NCBI RefSeq assembly: GCF_019042245.1
Contig: NZ_JAHQCX010000003.1
Coordinates: 186,001 to 250,000 of the forward strand
Reading direction: 5' to 3'
DNA length: 64,000 bases
DNA from: Diplocloster modestus
GTDB lineage: Bacteria; Bacillota; Clostridia; Lachnospirales; Lachnospiraceae
Positions 1 to 9,501 of the stretch are shown piece after piece. The notes under the pieces are model-generated. The model was not told the DNA's origin. It ran no database searches and saw only the letters and a list, made by a program, of their open reading frames with translations. The translations under genes were made by a program, and so were the position numbers. The first letter of the stretch is position 1. Each line of letters begins with the position of its first letter.

Positions 1-624
1 CACAATGTGCTGCAATTCCTCCAGGCGGTGGGAGATATAGACAATCCCGCATCCTTCTTCTTTCAGCTTGTGGATGATCACAAATAAATCATCGATTTCC
101 TTAGAGGTCAGCGCAGATGTAGGCTCATCCATAATCAGGATCCTGGCGTTTGTAGCAAGCGCTTTTGCGATCTCCACCATCTGCTGTTTGGACACCTGCA
201 GGTCCCCCACGATCATATTCGGATCGATGTCAATATTCAGACGTTCCAGCACTTCCCGGGCCTTTTTGCACATCTGGCGGTTTGCCAGCACGCCGGTATG
301 TATCTCTTCCCGCCCCAGGAAGATGTTCTCTGCCACCGACAGATGGGCACACATATTCAGCTCCTGGTGAATGATAGCGACTCCCAGCTCCTGGGCCAGC
401 TTCGGCGTCAGATCCCCCTGGGGCCTGCCGAATATCTTTACTTCACCGCAGTCTCTTGTATACACACCGCTCAGTACCTTCATCAGTGTGGATTTTCCGG
501 CGCCGTTCTCACCCAGCAGCGCCATAACCTCTCCCGCACGCAAATGAAAGGAAACGTCATCCAACGCTTTTACACCGGGGAATGTTTTACTCACATGGCT
601 AATCTCAACTATATAATCCTGCAT
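1..624 (-). CDS. Sugar ABC transporter ATP-binding protein, RbsA/MglA type (partial, 3' end outside window)
   Basis: The visible 208 residues form the N-terminal nucleotide-binding domain of a tandem-domain sugar importer ATPase that would power uptake of a monosaccharide with an RbsC-type permease. It has an intact Walker A (GENGAGKST, residues 38-46), a signature region (LQVSKQQMVEIAKAL), Walker B (ILIMDEPTSAL) and H-loop (YISHRLEE). The start ATG at 622-624 begins MQDYIVEISHVSKTFPGV, typical of the family. The gene runs off the left edge, so permease and binding protein genes are expected beyond it. It lies downstream, on the same strand, of the YesN/YesM/degenerate-ATPase operon, which may regulate it; that is inference from position. 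Confidence 0.93.
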   Translation of the reverse strand, partial: MQDYIVEISHVSKTFPGVKALDDVSFHLRAGEVMALLGENGAGKSTLMKVLSGVYTRDCGEVKIFGRPQGDLTPKLAQELGVAIIHQELNMCAHLSVAENIFLGREEIHTGVLANRQMCKKAREVLERLNIDIDPNMIVGDLQVSKQQMVEIAKALATNARILIMDEPTSALTSKEIDDLFVIIHKLKEEGCGIVYISHRLEELQHIV

Positions 625-807
625 CCTTCTATCACCCGACCTTACACTTTCTCTTGTTCTGTGATATCAGTATAGCAAACGGATTAAAGCCCGTTAAGGG
701 GGATGGTTTTTGAATTGTAGGGCTTTTTTTCAGATATTTTTGTACTTCATGTACAAATTAGACAATTTCTTCAGATGATTTTTAGTACTATTCACATATT
801 TCATCGT

Positions 808-2265
808 TCAGATAACCGTTGCGTCCTGGCTGAAGTGATGGAACTGGGCCCGGTCAAATTCCTGGCTTAATTTTCCATTTTCCACCTGGAGCATCCGGTC
901 CGCCACCATCAGCGAATCGGAAAAACTGGTCGCCAGGATTACCACCGCAATCCCTTTCTTTTTCAACTGCTGAAGCAGCAGGATGATCTGCGAGCGCAGC
1001 GGCATATCCGCATCCGCAAAGGGCTGGACACAGAATAAGATTTTGGGGTGATAGACGTGAACCCGGTAATAGACGAGATTATAGAGAGAGCTCAGACTTA
1101 GCTCCGTGATATTTTTAGCATGGATATCCGGTCCAATAAGCGGTTCATATTCCCTGATTACACTTTTTAAGACACGCCTGTCAAACCAGATCCTCTTCGA
1201 CTTTTCACTCAGAAGAAAACACAGATTTTCAATATAACTCATATCTTCAAACAGCATACCCGGTATGGGATATTGTCCGATAAAGGCAATACCCGCCCGC
1301 AGCGCCTCCCTGGAGGATTTTATCCGGTACGGTTTTTCCTCCAGCCGGACTTCTCCGGATATGACATCCATTTCCCCGTTCATCACCCGGACAATGTCGT
1401 CCGCCACTGTATGGTTGATATCCAGAAGGATAACACACTCCCCTTTTTCGATCTGGAAGCTTAGTCCGTCCATATTATTGGTCACCACATCCTGGAACCG
1501 CAGCACGCCATTTCCCTCTTTGTAAGGGATTTCTTCTCTGTGAAAGGCGTTGTCATAGTACGGCTTAATCAATTCACGCCGGAAATTTGCCCTCTCTAAA
1601 ACCCTCAGTATTTTCCCGTTTTCCATCAGGGAAATCCGATCACAGATCTTAAAAGCCTCTTCATGATGGTTACAGACATATAAAAAAGAAACCCCCTGGG
1701 CTGCATACATCCGTATCAGCCTCTGGAATTTCGGCAGGTCGGCCGTACTGATAAAATTACTGATATCCCTCACTACTATCAGTTTGACGCCCATGGTCAC
1801 CGCCTTTAACAGTTCCACCACGCATTTTTCAAAGGGGGACAGCACCTCCACCTGGGTTTTCCCGTCAATCTGGATCCCCAGCTCATCCATAAGCATTTTT
1901 AACTGCCGGTTCAGCACATGGGATTTGATCACATAATTTCGAAAGCCTCTGCGCAGCACGAATACATTGTCCGCCACTGACAGATCTTTGACCAGCTTCG
2001 TGGGATCTTCGATCACATAGACCTTGTTCAGCGTATTCGAACTGTGGGCATAGTTGTTGACCAGCTCTTCATGAAAATAAATCCGTCCGTAGAGAATGGG
2101 CAGATTCTGACCAATCAGTTCGATTAAGCTCTCCTGCCCATACCCGTTCAGGCAGACTACACCCATGATTTCACCGCAAAAGATATGCAGGTTCAGCTTG
2201 TCCAGAAGAACCACATCATCCACAACCCGGGTGACATTCTCCAGTCTCAGAATTTCTTCTCTCAT
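808..2265 (-). CDS. Degenerate tandem ABC ATPase homologue (RbsA-like pseudo-ATPase)
   Basis: This 485-residue protein has the length and two-domain plan of RbsA/MglA sugar ABC ATPases, but its catalytic motifs are lost. In domain 1 the Walker A position reads LNGYGQES (residues 39-46, no GK-S/T), the signature is replaced by LSPFEKCVVEL, and Walker B reads LIVVRDIS without the catalytic Glu. In domain 2 the corresponding segments are VILLDINHTVADD, LSLSSLYNLVYY and ILFCVQPFADADM. An H-loop-like His remains (VCNHHEEAFKICD). It overlaps the upstream kinase gene by 4 bp, so the two are co-translated. The reading frame is intact over 1.4 kb, which argues for a selected non-catalytic role, perhaps a sensor or partner in signalling; that function is inference. 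Confidence 0.8.
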   Translation of the reverse strand: MREEILRLENVTRVVDDVVLLDKLNLHIFCGEIMGVVCLNGYGQESLIELIGQNLPILYGRIYFHEELVNNYAHSSNTLNKVYVIEDPTKLVKDLSVADNVFVLRRGFRNYVIKSHVLNRQLKMLMDELGIQIDGKTQVEVLSPFEKCVVELLKAVTMGVKLIVVRDISNFISTADLPKFQRLIRMYAAQGVSFLYVCNHHEEAFKICDRISLMENGKILRVLERANFRRELIKPYYDNAFHREEIPYKEGNGVLRFQDVVTNNMDGLSFQIEKGECVILLDINHTVADDIVRVMNGEMDVISGEVRLEEKPYRIKSSREALRAGIAFIGQYPIPGMLFEDMSYIENLCFLLSEKSKRIWFDRRVLKSVIREYEPLIGPDIHAKNITELSLSSLYNLVYYRVHVYHPKILFCVQPFADADMPLRSQIILLLQQLKKKGIAVVILATSFSDSLMVADRMLQVENGKLSQEFDRAQFHHFSQDATVI

Positions 2266-3293
2266 AGGATTTCCTTCATATCTTTTTTAATCAGAGGAAG
2301 TGTGATCTCCACATCCGTGCCTATATTCTGGGTACTGTAGATGCAAATACCATATTCTTCCCCGAACAGCAGCTTGATCCTGCTGTTCACATTGACAATA
2401 GCGATTCCGCCCTTGGCGTCCGTATCCGCTTTCACCGTGTCCACGGAGCTGCTGCTCAACTTGGCGTTCAGTTCGTCCAAAGACTTGCGTTCTATCCCCA
2501 GCCCATCATCCGACACAGTGATAATCAGTCGCTTCGGTGTTGTCTCGATCCCGATCTCCAGATTCCCCCTGCCGATCTTGCGCTCGATCCCATGGAAGAT
2601 GGAGTTCTCCACGATAGGCTGAAGCGTCAGTTTCGGAAGCCGGTACTGCATGGCTTCTTCCTCCTCCTCAGTACGGTCACGTATCTGAAGGGACAGCCGC
2701 TCTCCGAAGCGGTACTGCTGGATAATGTAGTAGTTCTGCACATTTTTCAGTTCATCTTCCAACGTTACCAGATGTTCCACATTGGATATGGTGTACTGAA
2801 AGAACGTTGCCAGCGCTTCCGTCATTTTCGCCACATTTTCCAGCCCGGCTTTCATCGTCTCCCCACGGATCCCCTCCAGGGTGTTGTACAGGAAATGCGG
2901 ATTGATCTGATTCTGCAAAGCCAGATACTGCGCCTGCTTTTTGGAGGCGCTGATCAGTTCGTTGGTTTTAATCATATCCCGGAACTTATCCATGGCCTGA
3001 GCCGTCTCGGGATTGATATCCACCCTCTGGTTAAAAACCCCCTCAAACAGGTATCCGGTCACAAACAGATGCAATACCTTTGTATTTTCTTTGTAAGGCC
3101 GGTACAGCCATTTCACACAGCCATATCCCAACGCGAAGCACCCGATCCAGGAAAGGACTGACGGTATCACAAAGGATCTGTCCCGGAACGCGGCGGCAGA
3201 CAGGGTCCAGAGCATCAGCAGGAGAATCACTGCCATGATGGCAACCATGATTTTCATACGGCAGGACAGGTAATGGGTCTGTTTCCTCTTCAT
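2262..3293 (-). CDS. Sensor histidine kinase, YesM/LytS-like (His_kinase family)
   Basis: Membrane histidine kinase of 343 residues expected to phosphorylate the neighbouring YesN-like regulator. Two hydrophobic N-terminal segments (about residues 13-35 and 42-60) are followed by a short linker, the phosphoacceptor motif QNQINPHFLYNTLE, the N-box LQPIVENSIFHG and an ATP-lid DDGLGIE. It is short for the family: YesM proteins normally have a large extracytoplasmic sensor domain of 200 or more residues, and here almost none lies between the membrane segments. Sensing therefore probably needs a partner, which makes the co-translated pseudo-ATPase (4-bp overlap) a natural candidate. Confidence 0.9.
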   Translation of the reverse strand: MKRKQTHYLSCRMKIMVAIMAVILLLMLWTLSAAAFRDRSFVIPSVLSWIGCFALGYGCVKWLYRPYKENTKVLHLFVTGYLFEGVFNQRVDINPETAQAMDKFRDMIKTNELISASKKQAQYLALQNQINPHFLYNTLEGIRGETMKAGLENVAKMTEALATFFQYTISNVEHLVTLEDELKNVQNYYIIQQYRFGERLSLQIRDRTEEEEEAMQYRLPKLTLQPIVENSIFHGIERKIGRGNLEIGIETTPKRLIITVSDDGLGIERKSLDELNAKLSSSSVDTVKADTDAKGGIAIVNVNSRIKLLFGEEYGICIYSTQNIGTDVEITLPLIKKDMKEIL

Positions 3294-3304
3294 ATGGATA
3301 TCTC

Positions 3305-4915
3305 CTAAGAATACAATTTGCGATATTCTCCCGGTTTGATGCCGGTGGCCTTCTTAAAGCTTTTGGTAAAATGTTTCAAATCATTATAACCCACTGCTTC
3401 ACAGACAGCGGCAATGCTCATATTCGTCTCTTTCAGCAGATCCTTTGCCCGGTTCATCCGTATCTCCGACAAATACTCGACAAAGTTACTGCCGGTCTCC
3501 TTTTTGAACAGTGAGCTAAAATAAGTGGCATTGAATCCTGCCACACTGCTCACATCCTCAAGCGATATCGACTTCATAAAATTTTGTTGTATGTACTGCT
3601 TCGCCAGCCGGATGGGCCGGATGTTTTCCTCTTTCTTTTCTTTTAGCATGAACTCCAGGGACAGAGAAACCAGATCGGAAAAATAGTAAAATATTTCATC
3701 CACACTTCCGCACCGCTGTGCGTATTTTTTAAATTTCTTCAGAATATCGCCTTCCGGAAGCGGCAGCTGGTTCTTGCGCACCAGCATAGCATAAGTACCG
3801 CACGCCTCCAGGGCCAGATTCAAGATATCTATCCCGTTCATATCACGGACGCTTCCCACAGCTGCCCTAAGATCCGCAATCGTCTTTAAGGCCGCGTCTT
3901 TATTCAGAATCTCCAGCGCCTGATCCATGGCTTTGTTGAAACCGGCCAGAAGGACGTCCACCTGCTCCTTCTGGTCATGTCTCTGCACATGATCAATCAG
4001 CCGGCCAGTCCCCTCGATCAGCTGCTGCGCGATGGCCTCGCGGGCGCCTTCGTAGGAAGAGGCGATCTTTCCGATCTGCTCCACTGTTTCACCGGCCCCG
4101 ATGGTAAATTCCACATAACCAAAGGCACTCTTCTGGACGCTCAGCTCATCCAGCACTTCTTTCAGCTGTTTTCTGATCAGCTTTTTATTATCCGCCTTAT
4201 AATTCAACAGATAGTAGCTGCTGTTCTCAAGGCCAAAGTGCTCCATATCAAAACATTCGCCGCCAAGCAGCCGGTTCATAATCTGAACGACTTTCTCCTC
4301 CAACACCTTGATGCTGCTGTCATACTGCTCATCCGCACCGCAGTCATATTTCACGACAGCCACCTGAAAACAGCCCTCCCGGAAGTGGTAGTGGTAATCT
4401 TCGTTCACCTGAGCAAGAGCCAAATACTCCTGTTCCGGCTTCATCATGATCTCCAGGAACAGGTTTGCCCTGAGTCTGTCTATGTCACTTTGGAGCCGCA
4501 TTTTCAATCGCTCCTCGTTGCTTATACGCTCCGTCCGCAGCATATGTTTTTCCGCGATCTGTTCCAGGGTATGGGTCAGTTCTTCTTTTTTGATCGGTTT
4601 CAGCAGGTAGTCTCCCACCCCGTATTTAATCGCATGCTGCGCGTACTCAAAATGCCGGAAACCACTGATTATGATAAATTCCAGTGTATCGCTGATTTCT
4701 TTTGAGCGTTCGATCAATTCTAAACCATCGTATCCGGGCATTCTTATATCCGTGATCATCAGATCCGGCTCCAGGGTTTTCACCATTTCCAGCGCTTCAA
4801 GGCCGTTATGGGCGATCCCGATCACTTCCATCCCCAGTGATTCCCAGTCTATCAGTCCATATATGAGCTGGCATACTTTATCCTCGTCATCTGCGATGAT
4901 TACTTTTAACAGCAT
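3305..4915 (-). CDS. Response regulator, YesN-like with AraC-type DNA-binding domain
   Basis: 536-residue regulator with an N-terminal receiver domain (acidic DDE at 9-11, phosphoacceptor D56 in DLMITDIRMPG, and LLKPIKKEEL holding the conserved Lys), a long middle region of unknown fold, and two AraC-type helix-turn-helix motifs in the last 100 residues (IQQNFMKSISLEDVSSVAGF and NMSIAAVCEAVGY). It is first in an operon with the kinase 11 bp downstream. Such YesN/YesM pairs typically control nearby sugar transport genes; the target here could be the ABC transporter that begins at 624. Confidence 0.93.
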   Translation of the reverse strand: MLLKVIIADDEDKVCQLIYGLIDWESLGMEVIGIAHNGLEALEMVKTLEPDLMITDIRMPGYDGLELIERSKEISDTLEFIIISGFRHFEYAQHAIKYGVGDYLLKPIKKEELTHTLEQIAEKHMLRTERISNEERLKMRLQSDIDRLRANLFLEIMMKPEQEYLALAQVNEDYHYHFREGCFQVAVVKYDCGADEQYDSSIKVLEEKVVQIMNRLLGGECFDMEHFGLENSSYYLLNYKADNKKLIRKQLKEVLDELSVQKSAFGYVEFTIGAGETVEQIGKIASSYEGAREAIAQQLIEGTGRLIDHVQRHDQKEQVDVLLAGFNKAMDQALEILNKDAALKTIADLRAAVGSVRDMNGIDILNLALEACGTYAMLVRKNQLPLPEGDILKKFKKYAQRCGSVDEIFYYFSDLVSLSLEFMLKEKKEENIRPIRLAKQYIQQNFMKSISLEDVSSVAGFNATYFSSLFKKETGSNFVEYLSEIRMNRAKDLLKETNMSIAAVCEAVGYNDLKHFTKSFKKATGIKPGEYRKLYS

Positions 4916-5068
4916 CCATTTTACCCCTTTTTGTTTAAATAAATACCCTTATACATATTATGGTAAAACAACTTTACTAAATTTATTGTATTGGGATTCG
5001 TTCTAATTGTCAACTTAAACCCAGGGAATTTAATAGGGTAAAATACGTAAAAAATCATGAAATTGTTA

Positions 5069-5725
5069 TCAAATAGGCACGTTTTGCAGGATTTTTTCCA
5101 GTTCTTCCATGGTATCCACTGTCATTTCACCCTCATCTAACGGCTGTTGATTCCGGCCTCCGTCTGTATACCGGATGCAGTGGATTCCGGCACTTCTGGC
5201 GGCACGGCTTCCCGATAAGGAGTCCTCCACAGCCACCGCCTCCTTTGCCGGAATTCCGGCCTGTTTAAGCAAAACAAGATAGATATCTGGGGCGGGTTTC
5301 AGTTTCGGGATTCCATCCCCGCCCTGGACGTGATCAAAGTGCAGATCCAATTTCCAGTCTTTTAGAATCGCTCTCACAAAATCTTCGTCCGAACCCGAAC
5401 AGACGGCCAGAAGATATCCGGACGCCTTCAGGTTCTGAAGCAGGCCCTTAAGGCCGCCTGGCAGCTGCTGCCGCTTTTCCCGCAATTTTCGGTATGTCCG
5501 CTGAAACTGGCTGCGGGCCAGTTCTTCCACCAGAGAATCCGTCCGCTTCTCTCCCAATATATGTGACCAGGAATCCCGGACGCTGTGTCCCACTGCAAAT
5601 GCCAGATTATCCGGGCAGGGAATCTTACGCTCCCGGCACATCTCTCTTTTTACTTCTTCGTGGGCCCATTCCGTATCCATAATGACTCCGTCAAAATCAA
5701 ATATCACTAATTGTCTCTCTCTCAA
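5069..5725 (-). CDS. HAD-superfamily hydrolase, beta-phosphoglucomutase/phosphatase-like
   Basis: 218-residue HAD hydrolase, probably a sugar-phosphate phosphatase or phosphomutase. The nucleophile motif is FDFDGVIMDTE (residues 9-19), motif II is VCSGSDE, motif III Lys lies in PKLKPAPDIY, and motif IV is VEDSLSG. The cap insertion after motif I is of the helical PGMB type. The start is a TTG at 5723-5725, supported by AAGGAG about 8 bases upstream; its TTGA overlaps the stop of the MalK-type gene by 4 bp, so translation is coupled. It is the last gene of the 5.1-10.9 kb sugar operon. Substrate not determined. Confidence 0.88.
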   Translation of the reverse strand: MRERQLVIFDFDGVIMDTEWAHEEVKREMCRERKIPCPDNLAFAVGHSVRDSWSHILGEKRTDSLVEELARSQFQRTYRKLREKRQQLPGGLKGLLQNLKASGYLLAVCSGSDEDFVRAILKDWKLDLHFDHVQGGDGIPKLKPAPDIYLVLLKQAGIPAKEAVAVEDSLSGSRAARSAGIHCIRYTDGGRNQQPLDEGEMTVDTMEELEKILQNVPI

Positions 5726-6888
5726 TGTATCCGCTCCTTATGTATATTTCCGGAAAGTTTTTGCTCCGCATCCCAAAGAGCATCCCCTTCGGCAGGAAGG
5801 TATTCCACGGGATAACCAAGATTTTCCTCTGTTTTGGGATCAAAGAAGCTGATCTTGTCCGGCGGGATCACCAGGAATATCCTGCCCGTGAAGGACAGAC
5901 CGCTGCCTTGTTCGACACTGGCAATGCACTCCGCATCCCCCAGCATACAATAGACTCCAAGCCGGTTTCCGTAGTTCTCTATATATTTCGGCGTCACCCT
6001 CAGGCCCTCACTGTCCGCATTCATAGTCAGCCGCATCTCTTCGGGCCGTATGCCCAGCAAAAGCTCCTGTCCCTGATATCTTTCCAGGCGTTTTAGCCAT
6101 GGATCTGTCAATGGGATATGAAAATCACCGGCCAGCACTTCCCTGCCCGTTAATCTTCCAGGTACGATGTTCATCGGAGGCGAACCAATGAAACGGGCGG
6201 TAAACACGTTGGCCGGCCGGTAATAAATATTGTACGGGGTGTCTGCCATCTGGATATCTCCCCGGTACATTAACACCACCTTCTGTCCGATTGTCATGGC
6301 CTCTATCTGGTCATGTGTTACATAGACGAAGGTCGGATGGTACATCTCATGCAGCCGTACCAGTTCTTTTCTGGCCTGGACTCTCAGCTGGGCGTCCAGA
6401 TTGGACAGCGGTTCGTCCAGCAGAAAGTAATCGGCCTGCTTCACCGCTGCTCTGGCAAGCGCCACCCTCTGGCGCTGTCCCCCGGACAGTTCTCTGGGCA
6501 GCCGGTCCTGCAAACCATCCAGTTCCAGCACATGCATGATACGGGACACCTTTTCCCGTACGGCGTCTTTTTTAAGCTTATAGGTTCTCAAACCGAACGC
6601 GATATTTTTATACACGCTCATATGAGGAAACAGCGCGTAATTCTGGAACACCATAGCAACATTGCGGTCCCCGCTGTCCACATCATTTACCACTTCACCG
6701 CCCATATACAGATTGCCGGAAGTAACGCTTTCCAGGCCGCTGATCATACGCAGTGTCGTGGTCTTTCCGCAGCCGGAAGGCCCCAGCAGGATCACCCGTT
6801 CTCCTGACCGGATCTCAAGGTTCAGGTCCCGGATCACCGTATTCTTTCCGTAACTCTTTTCTATATGTTCAAAACGTATTGATTTCAT
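5722..6888 (-). CDS. Carbohydrate ABC transporter ATP-binding protein, MalK/UgpC family
   Basis: 388-residue ATPase that would energise the two CUT1 permeases upstream. Domain 1 has Walker A GPSGCGKTT (about residues 36-44), Q-loop VFQNYALFPHM, signature LSGGQRQRVALARA, Walker B DYFLLDEPLSNLD and H-loop YVTHDQ. The C-terminal part (about 240-370) fits the regulatory TOBE/OB fold of MalK-type ATPases (LLGIRPEEM). Some CUT1 operons borrow a shared MsmX ATPase; this one carries its own, 8 bp downstream of the permease gene. Confidence 0.95.
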   Translation of the reverse strand: MKSIRFEHIEKSYGKNTVIRDLNLEIRSGERVILLGPSGCGKTTTLRMISGLESVTSGNLYMGGEVVNDVDSGDRNVAMVFQNYALFPHMSVYKNIAFGLRTYKLKKDAVREKVSRIMHVLELDGLQDRLPRELSGGQRQRVALARAAVKQADYFLLDEPLSNLDAQLRVQARKELVRLHEMYHPTFVYVTHDQIEAMTIGQKVVLMYRGDIQMADTPYNIYYRPANVFTARFIGSPPMNIVPGRLTGREVLAGDFHIPLTDPWLKRLERYQGQELLLGIRPEEMRLTMNADSEGLRVTPKYIENYGNRLGVYCMLGDAECIASVEQGSGLSFTGRIFLVIPPDKISFFDPKTEENLGYPVEYLPAEGDALWDAEQKLSGNIHKERIH

Positions 6889-6896
6889 CCTATCGT

Positions 6897-7727
6897 CTAT
6901 CCTTTCATTCCTGAGCTGGCAAAGGTGCTCATGATGTATTTCTGGCAGCAGGCGAACAGAATCAGCGGGATAATCATGGTCGCGGTGGCCATTGCCATGG
7001 AGATCGCCATGTCCGGGCTTCCTTCCGCCCCCACAAACTTCTGGAGCGCCAGGGATAAGGTATATACTTCCTCAGACTTCAGGATTAGTCTGGGCCACAC
7101 ATACTCGTTCCAGGAATTAATGAAAAATATAATTGCTGTGGAAACTACCGCCGGCCGGATCACCGGGAGCACGATGGATGCCATGATTTTCCGGTGGGGC
7201 GTCTTCTCGAGCCTGGCCACTTCGATCATGGCCGGAGGGATGGACCGCATCTGCTGTCTCAGCAAAAAAATACCCATCGCATCGCTGAGCTGAGGTAACA
7301 GCACCCCATACACACTGTCCAGCATCCCCATCCCGGATATGGTGATGTAGTTTGGAATCATCGTGACCGTAAAGGGAATAAACATGGTACTGATAAAAAT
7401 AAAATACAAAAGCTTCTTTCCGGGGAAATTCAGATAAACAAATGCATACGCGGCGATGAAGCCGGTAAACACCTTAAATACCATTACAATCACCGCGATG
7501 AATAAAGTATTGGCTACGATTCGAAAGTATGGGATTTTCGTTGTAATCGTTATGTAATTTTCGATGGTCGGCGCTTTCGGAAGCAGGGAAAGAACATTTC
7601 CGTAGATTTCCTTCTGCGTCTTAAAGGAATTGGCCACGGCGAACAGGATCGGATAGAACATGACCGCCACCAGTATAATCAGCAGCAGATGGGCCAGAAA
7701 AGCGGATTTTTTTGATTTAATTCTCAT
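6897..7727 (-). CDS. Carbohydrate ABC transporter permease (CUT1, MalG-like)
   Basis: 276-residue inner-membrane permease with six predicted membrane segments and the EAA loop (IEVARLEKTPHRKIMASIVLPVIRP) that docks on the ATPase. I place the start at the ATG of MRIKSKK (7725-7727), with AAAGGGA about 8 bases upstream, instead of the upstream in-frame start at 7748, which would overlap the previous gene by 32 bp. Even so it overlaps the preceding permease by 11 bp, a usual arrangement for paired permeases. Confidence 0.93.
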   Translation of the reverse strand: MRIKSKKSAFLAHLLLIILVAVMFYPILFAVANSFKTQKEIYGNVLSLLPKAPTIENYITITTKIPYFRIVANTLFIAVIVMVFKVFTGFIAAYAFVYLNFPGKKLLYFIFISTMFIPFTVTMIPNYITISGMGMLDSVYGVLLPQLSDAMGIFLLRQQMRSIPPAMIEVARLEKTPHRKIMASIVLPVIRPAVVSTAIIFFINSWNEYVWPRLILKSEEVYTLSLALQKFVGAEGSPDMAISMAMATATMIIPLILFACCQKYIMSTFASSGMKG

Positions 7728-8646
7728 AGTAGATCCCTTTCTCCACAAACCGTATTTCCAAAAAAAGAAGCAGGCCGAAAAAGAGCATGGTCAATATCGC
7801 CAGGGCTGAGGCCGAACCCGTTTGGAACACGTTGAACGCCTCCTTGTAAACCGCGTAGATAATATTGGAGCTTCCATTGTTGGGCCCGCCCTGCGTGATT
7901 ACATTGATGGGAGTATAGACCCACTGAAGCCCCCAGACGACCGTGATCAGCAGCACATAGATGCCGGTGGACGCGCTCATGGGAACCACGATTTTCAAAA
8001 AAATCTGCCAGTTCGGGGTTTTTTCAAGCCTGGCTGTCTCGATCAGTTCCATGGGTACGCTGGCCACTCCCGCTAAAAGTACGATAATGTTATACCCGAA
8101 GATCTTCCAGGAAGTGATCAGGCTTAGGACCACGATGACCAGTCCGCTGGTCTGAGACCAGACGGGAAACTCTATTCCAAAGCTTTTTCCGATCGAGGCA
8201 AGCGGGCCGGACAGCGGATTAAAGATCCAGGACATAATGATTGCGCCTACGACCAGCGAGATCAGGCTGGGCATGAACAGGGAGGTCTTATAAAAGGCAT
8301 TTCCTTTTTTGATCACGAAGGAGAGCAGATAGGAGATCAGATAAGGCAGTACAAAATCGATGAGTATAAATAGCAGGATATACCACAGCGTATTCGCCAG
8401 CACTTTACCGATAACCGGTGAAGTCAATACCTTTAGATAATTATCCAGACCTACGAACTTTTTATCCGGACTGGACATGTTCCATTTATAAAAACTAAGT
8501 TCCACCGTCCGGATCAGCGGCCAGAACATGAAGATCGAAAAGACAATGAGAGTCGGCGCCAGCAGCAGCGCGGCCAGACCTTTTTCTCTTTGCAGCCTCT
8601 GTTTCTTAGTATCTCTTCTTTGCTTTTTATTACCCTCTGTTTTCAT
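7717..8646 (-). CDS. Carbohydrate ABC transporter permease (CUT1, MalF/UgpA-like)
   Basis: 309-residue membrane permease that pairs with the MalG-like protein. The N-terminus is basic and cytoplasmic (KQRRDTKKQRLQREKG), followed by six predicted membrane helices. The EAA loop appears as LIETARLEKTPNWQIFLKIVVP. The gene lies 12 bp downstream of the epimerase gene and overlaps the next permease, so it belongs to the same operon. Confidence 0.93.
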   Translation of the reverse strand: MKTEGNKKQRRDTKKQRLQREKGLAALLLAPTLIVFSIFMFWPLIRTVELSFYKWNMSSPDKKFVGLDNYLKVLTSPVIGKVLANTLWYILLFILIDFVLPYLISYLLSFVIKKGNAFYKTSLFMPSLISLVVGAIIMSWIFNPLSGPLASIGKSFGIEFPVWSQTSGLVIVVLSLITSWKIFGYNIIVLLAGVASVPMELIETARLEKTPNWQIFLKIVVPMSASTGIYVLLITVVWGLQWVYTPINVITQGGPNNGSSNIIYAVYKEAFNVFQTGSASALAILTMLFFGLLLFLEIRFVEKGIYYEN

Positions 8647-8658
8647 CTCGTCCGCTCC

Positions 8659-9489
8659 TCACGAATGAATTTCTTCCAGAATATGAAGGAGCTGTGTCAC
8701 CTCGCTGATCATGAGTTCTCTGGTAATATGCGGCCCCGGCGCGTATTCCAGGATCCAGTCGCTGTGCGGTGTCTCCCTCTCCATACATGCGAAAAGCCGG
8801 CGGATGCCGTCCAGGGACAGTTTCCTCCCAGGCTCGAACAGCGGTCTGTGGATATCCGTTATCCCGTCATTATTGTGCAGGTGGTAGGCCCTGATCTTTT
8901 TTCGCAGTACCCGGATGACATGTTCTAAGTCCCAATTATTGATAACCGCGTGTCCGATATCGATCAGACAGCCCACATTGGACGGGAGTTCCCAGAACAG
9001 GGAGATGAATTCATCTTCATCAAACAGCAGATTTCCGCAGTCTGACTCCCCCACATTCTCTACCAGCAGATTGACCTGCAGGTCTTCCGCCATTTGAGCG
9101 ATCCGGGTGATATTCTGAACCGCGTTCCTCTGAAGTTCTTCTTTATTATACGGAGTGATCGTTCTCTGGTTCGTATGCATCACGATCGAGCGTGCGGAAA
9201 ACTCACGGCAGATTGGGAACGCCTCCCGATAGGCCTGTAATATTTTGCAGCTGCCGGGCGTATCCTGCGGTTCGGTTGCTTCCACCTCCAGATAGGGGCC
9301 ATGAAAGGTGACCGGGAATGCCCGGAAATGTTCCCGCTGTCCTTTCAGACAGCGGGTGTATTCTGTATTGTCCGGAAACATGGATAGCTCCACACCGGCA
9401 TTTGCAAATCTGAGATGATCGACAATATCGTACAGGTGATCATAACCGTCAAAGTTGGATCCATAGCATGCGATGTTTAATTGTTCCAT
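8659..9489 (-). CDS. Sugar phosphate isomerase/epimerase family protein (xylose-isomerase-like TIM barrel)
   Basis: 276-residue protein of the AP-endonuclease-2/xylose-isomerase-like TIM-barrel family, which includes sugar isomerases and epimerases. Visible family features are metal-ligand candidates at the barrel strands: VENVGE (Glu), GCLIDIGHAVIN (Asp/His), AYHLHNNDGITDIH (His, Asp, His) and DWILEYAPG (Glu). It sits between the binding protein and the permeases, so it probably acts on the imported sugar. The exact reaction is not determined. Confidence 0.82.
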   Translation of the reverse strand: MEQLNIACYGSNFDGYDHLYDIVDHLRFANAGVELSMFPDNTEYTRCLKGQREHFRAFPVTFHGPYLEVEATEPQDTPGSCKILQAYREAFPICREFSARSIVMHTNQRTITPYNKEELQRNAVQNITRIAQMAEDLQVNLLVENVGESDCGNLLFDEDEFISLFWELPSNVGCLIDIGHAVINNWDLEHVIRVLRKKIRAYHLHNNDGITDIHRPLFEPGRKLSLDGIRRLFACMERETPHSDWILEYAPGPHITRELMISEVTQLLHILEEIHS

Positions 9490-9501
9490 ATTGTTTCCTT
9501 C

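Noticed and set aside
687-731. Terminator-like AAAGCCC...GGGCTTTTTTT between the first two genes
   Set aside because: The stem is only 7 bp with a loop of about 30 bases and its T-run points along the plus strand, where no gene ends.
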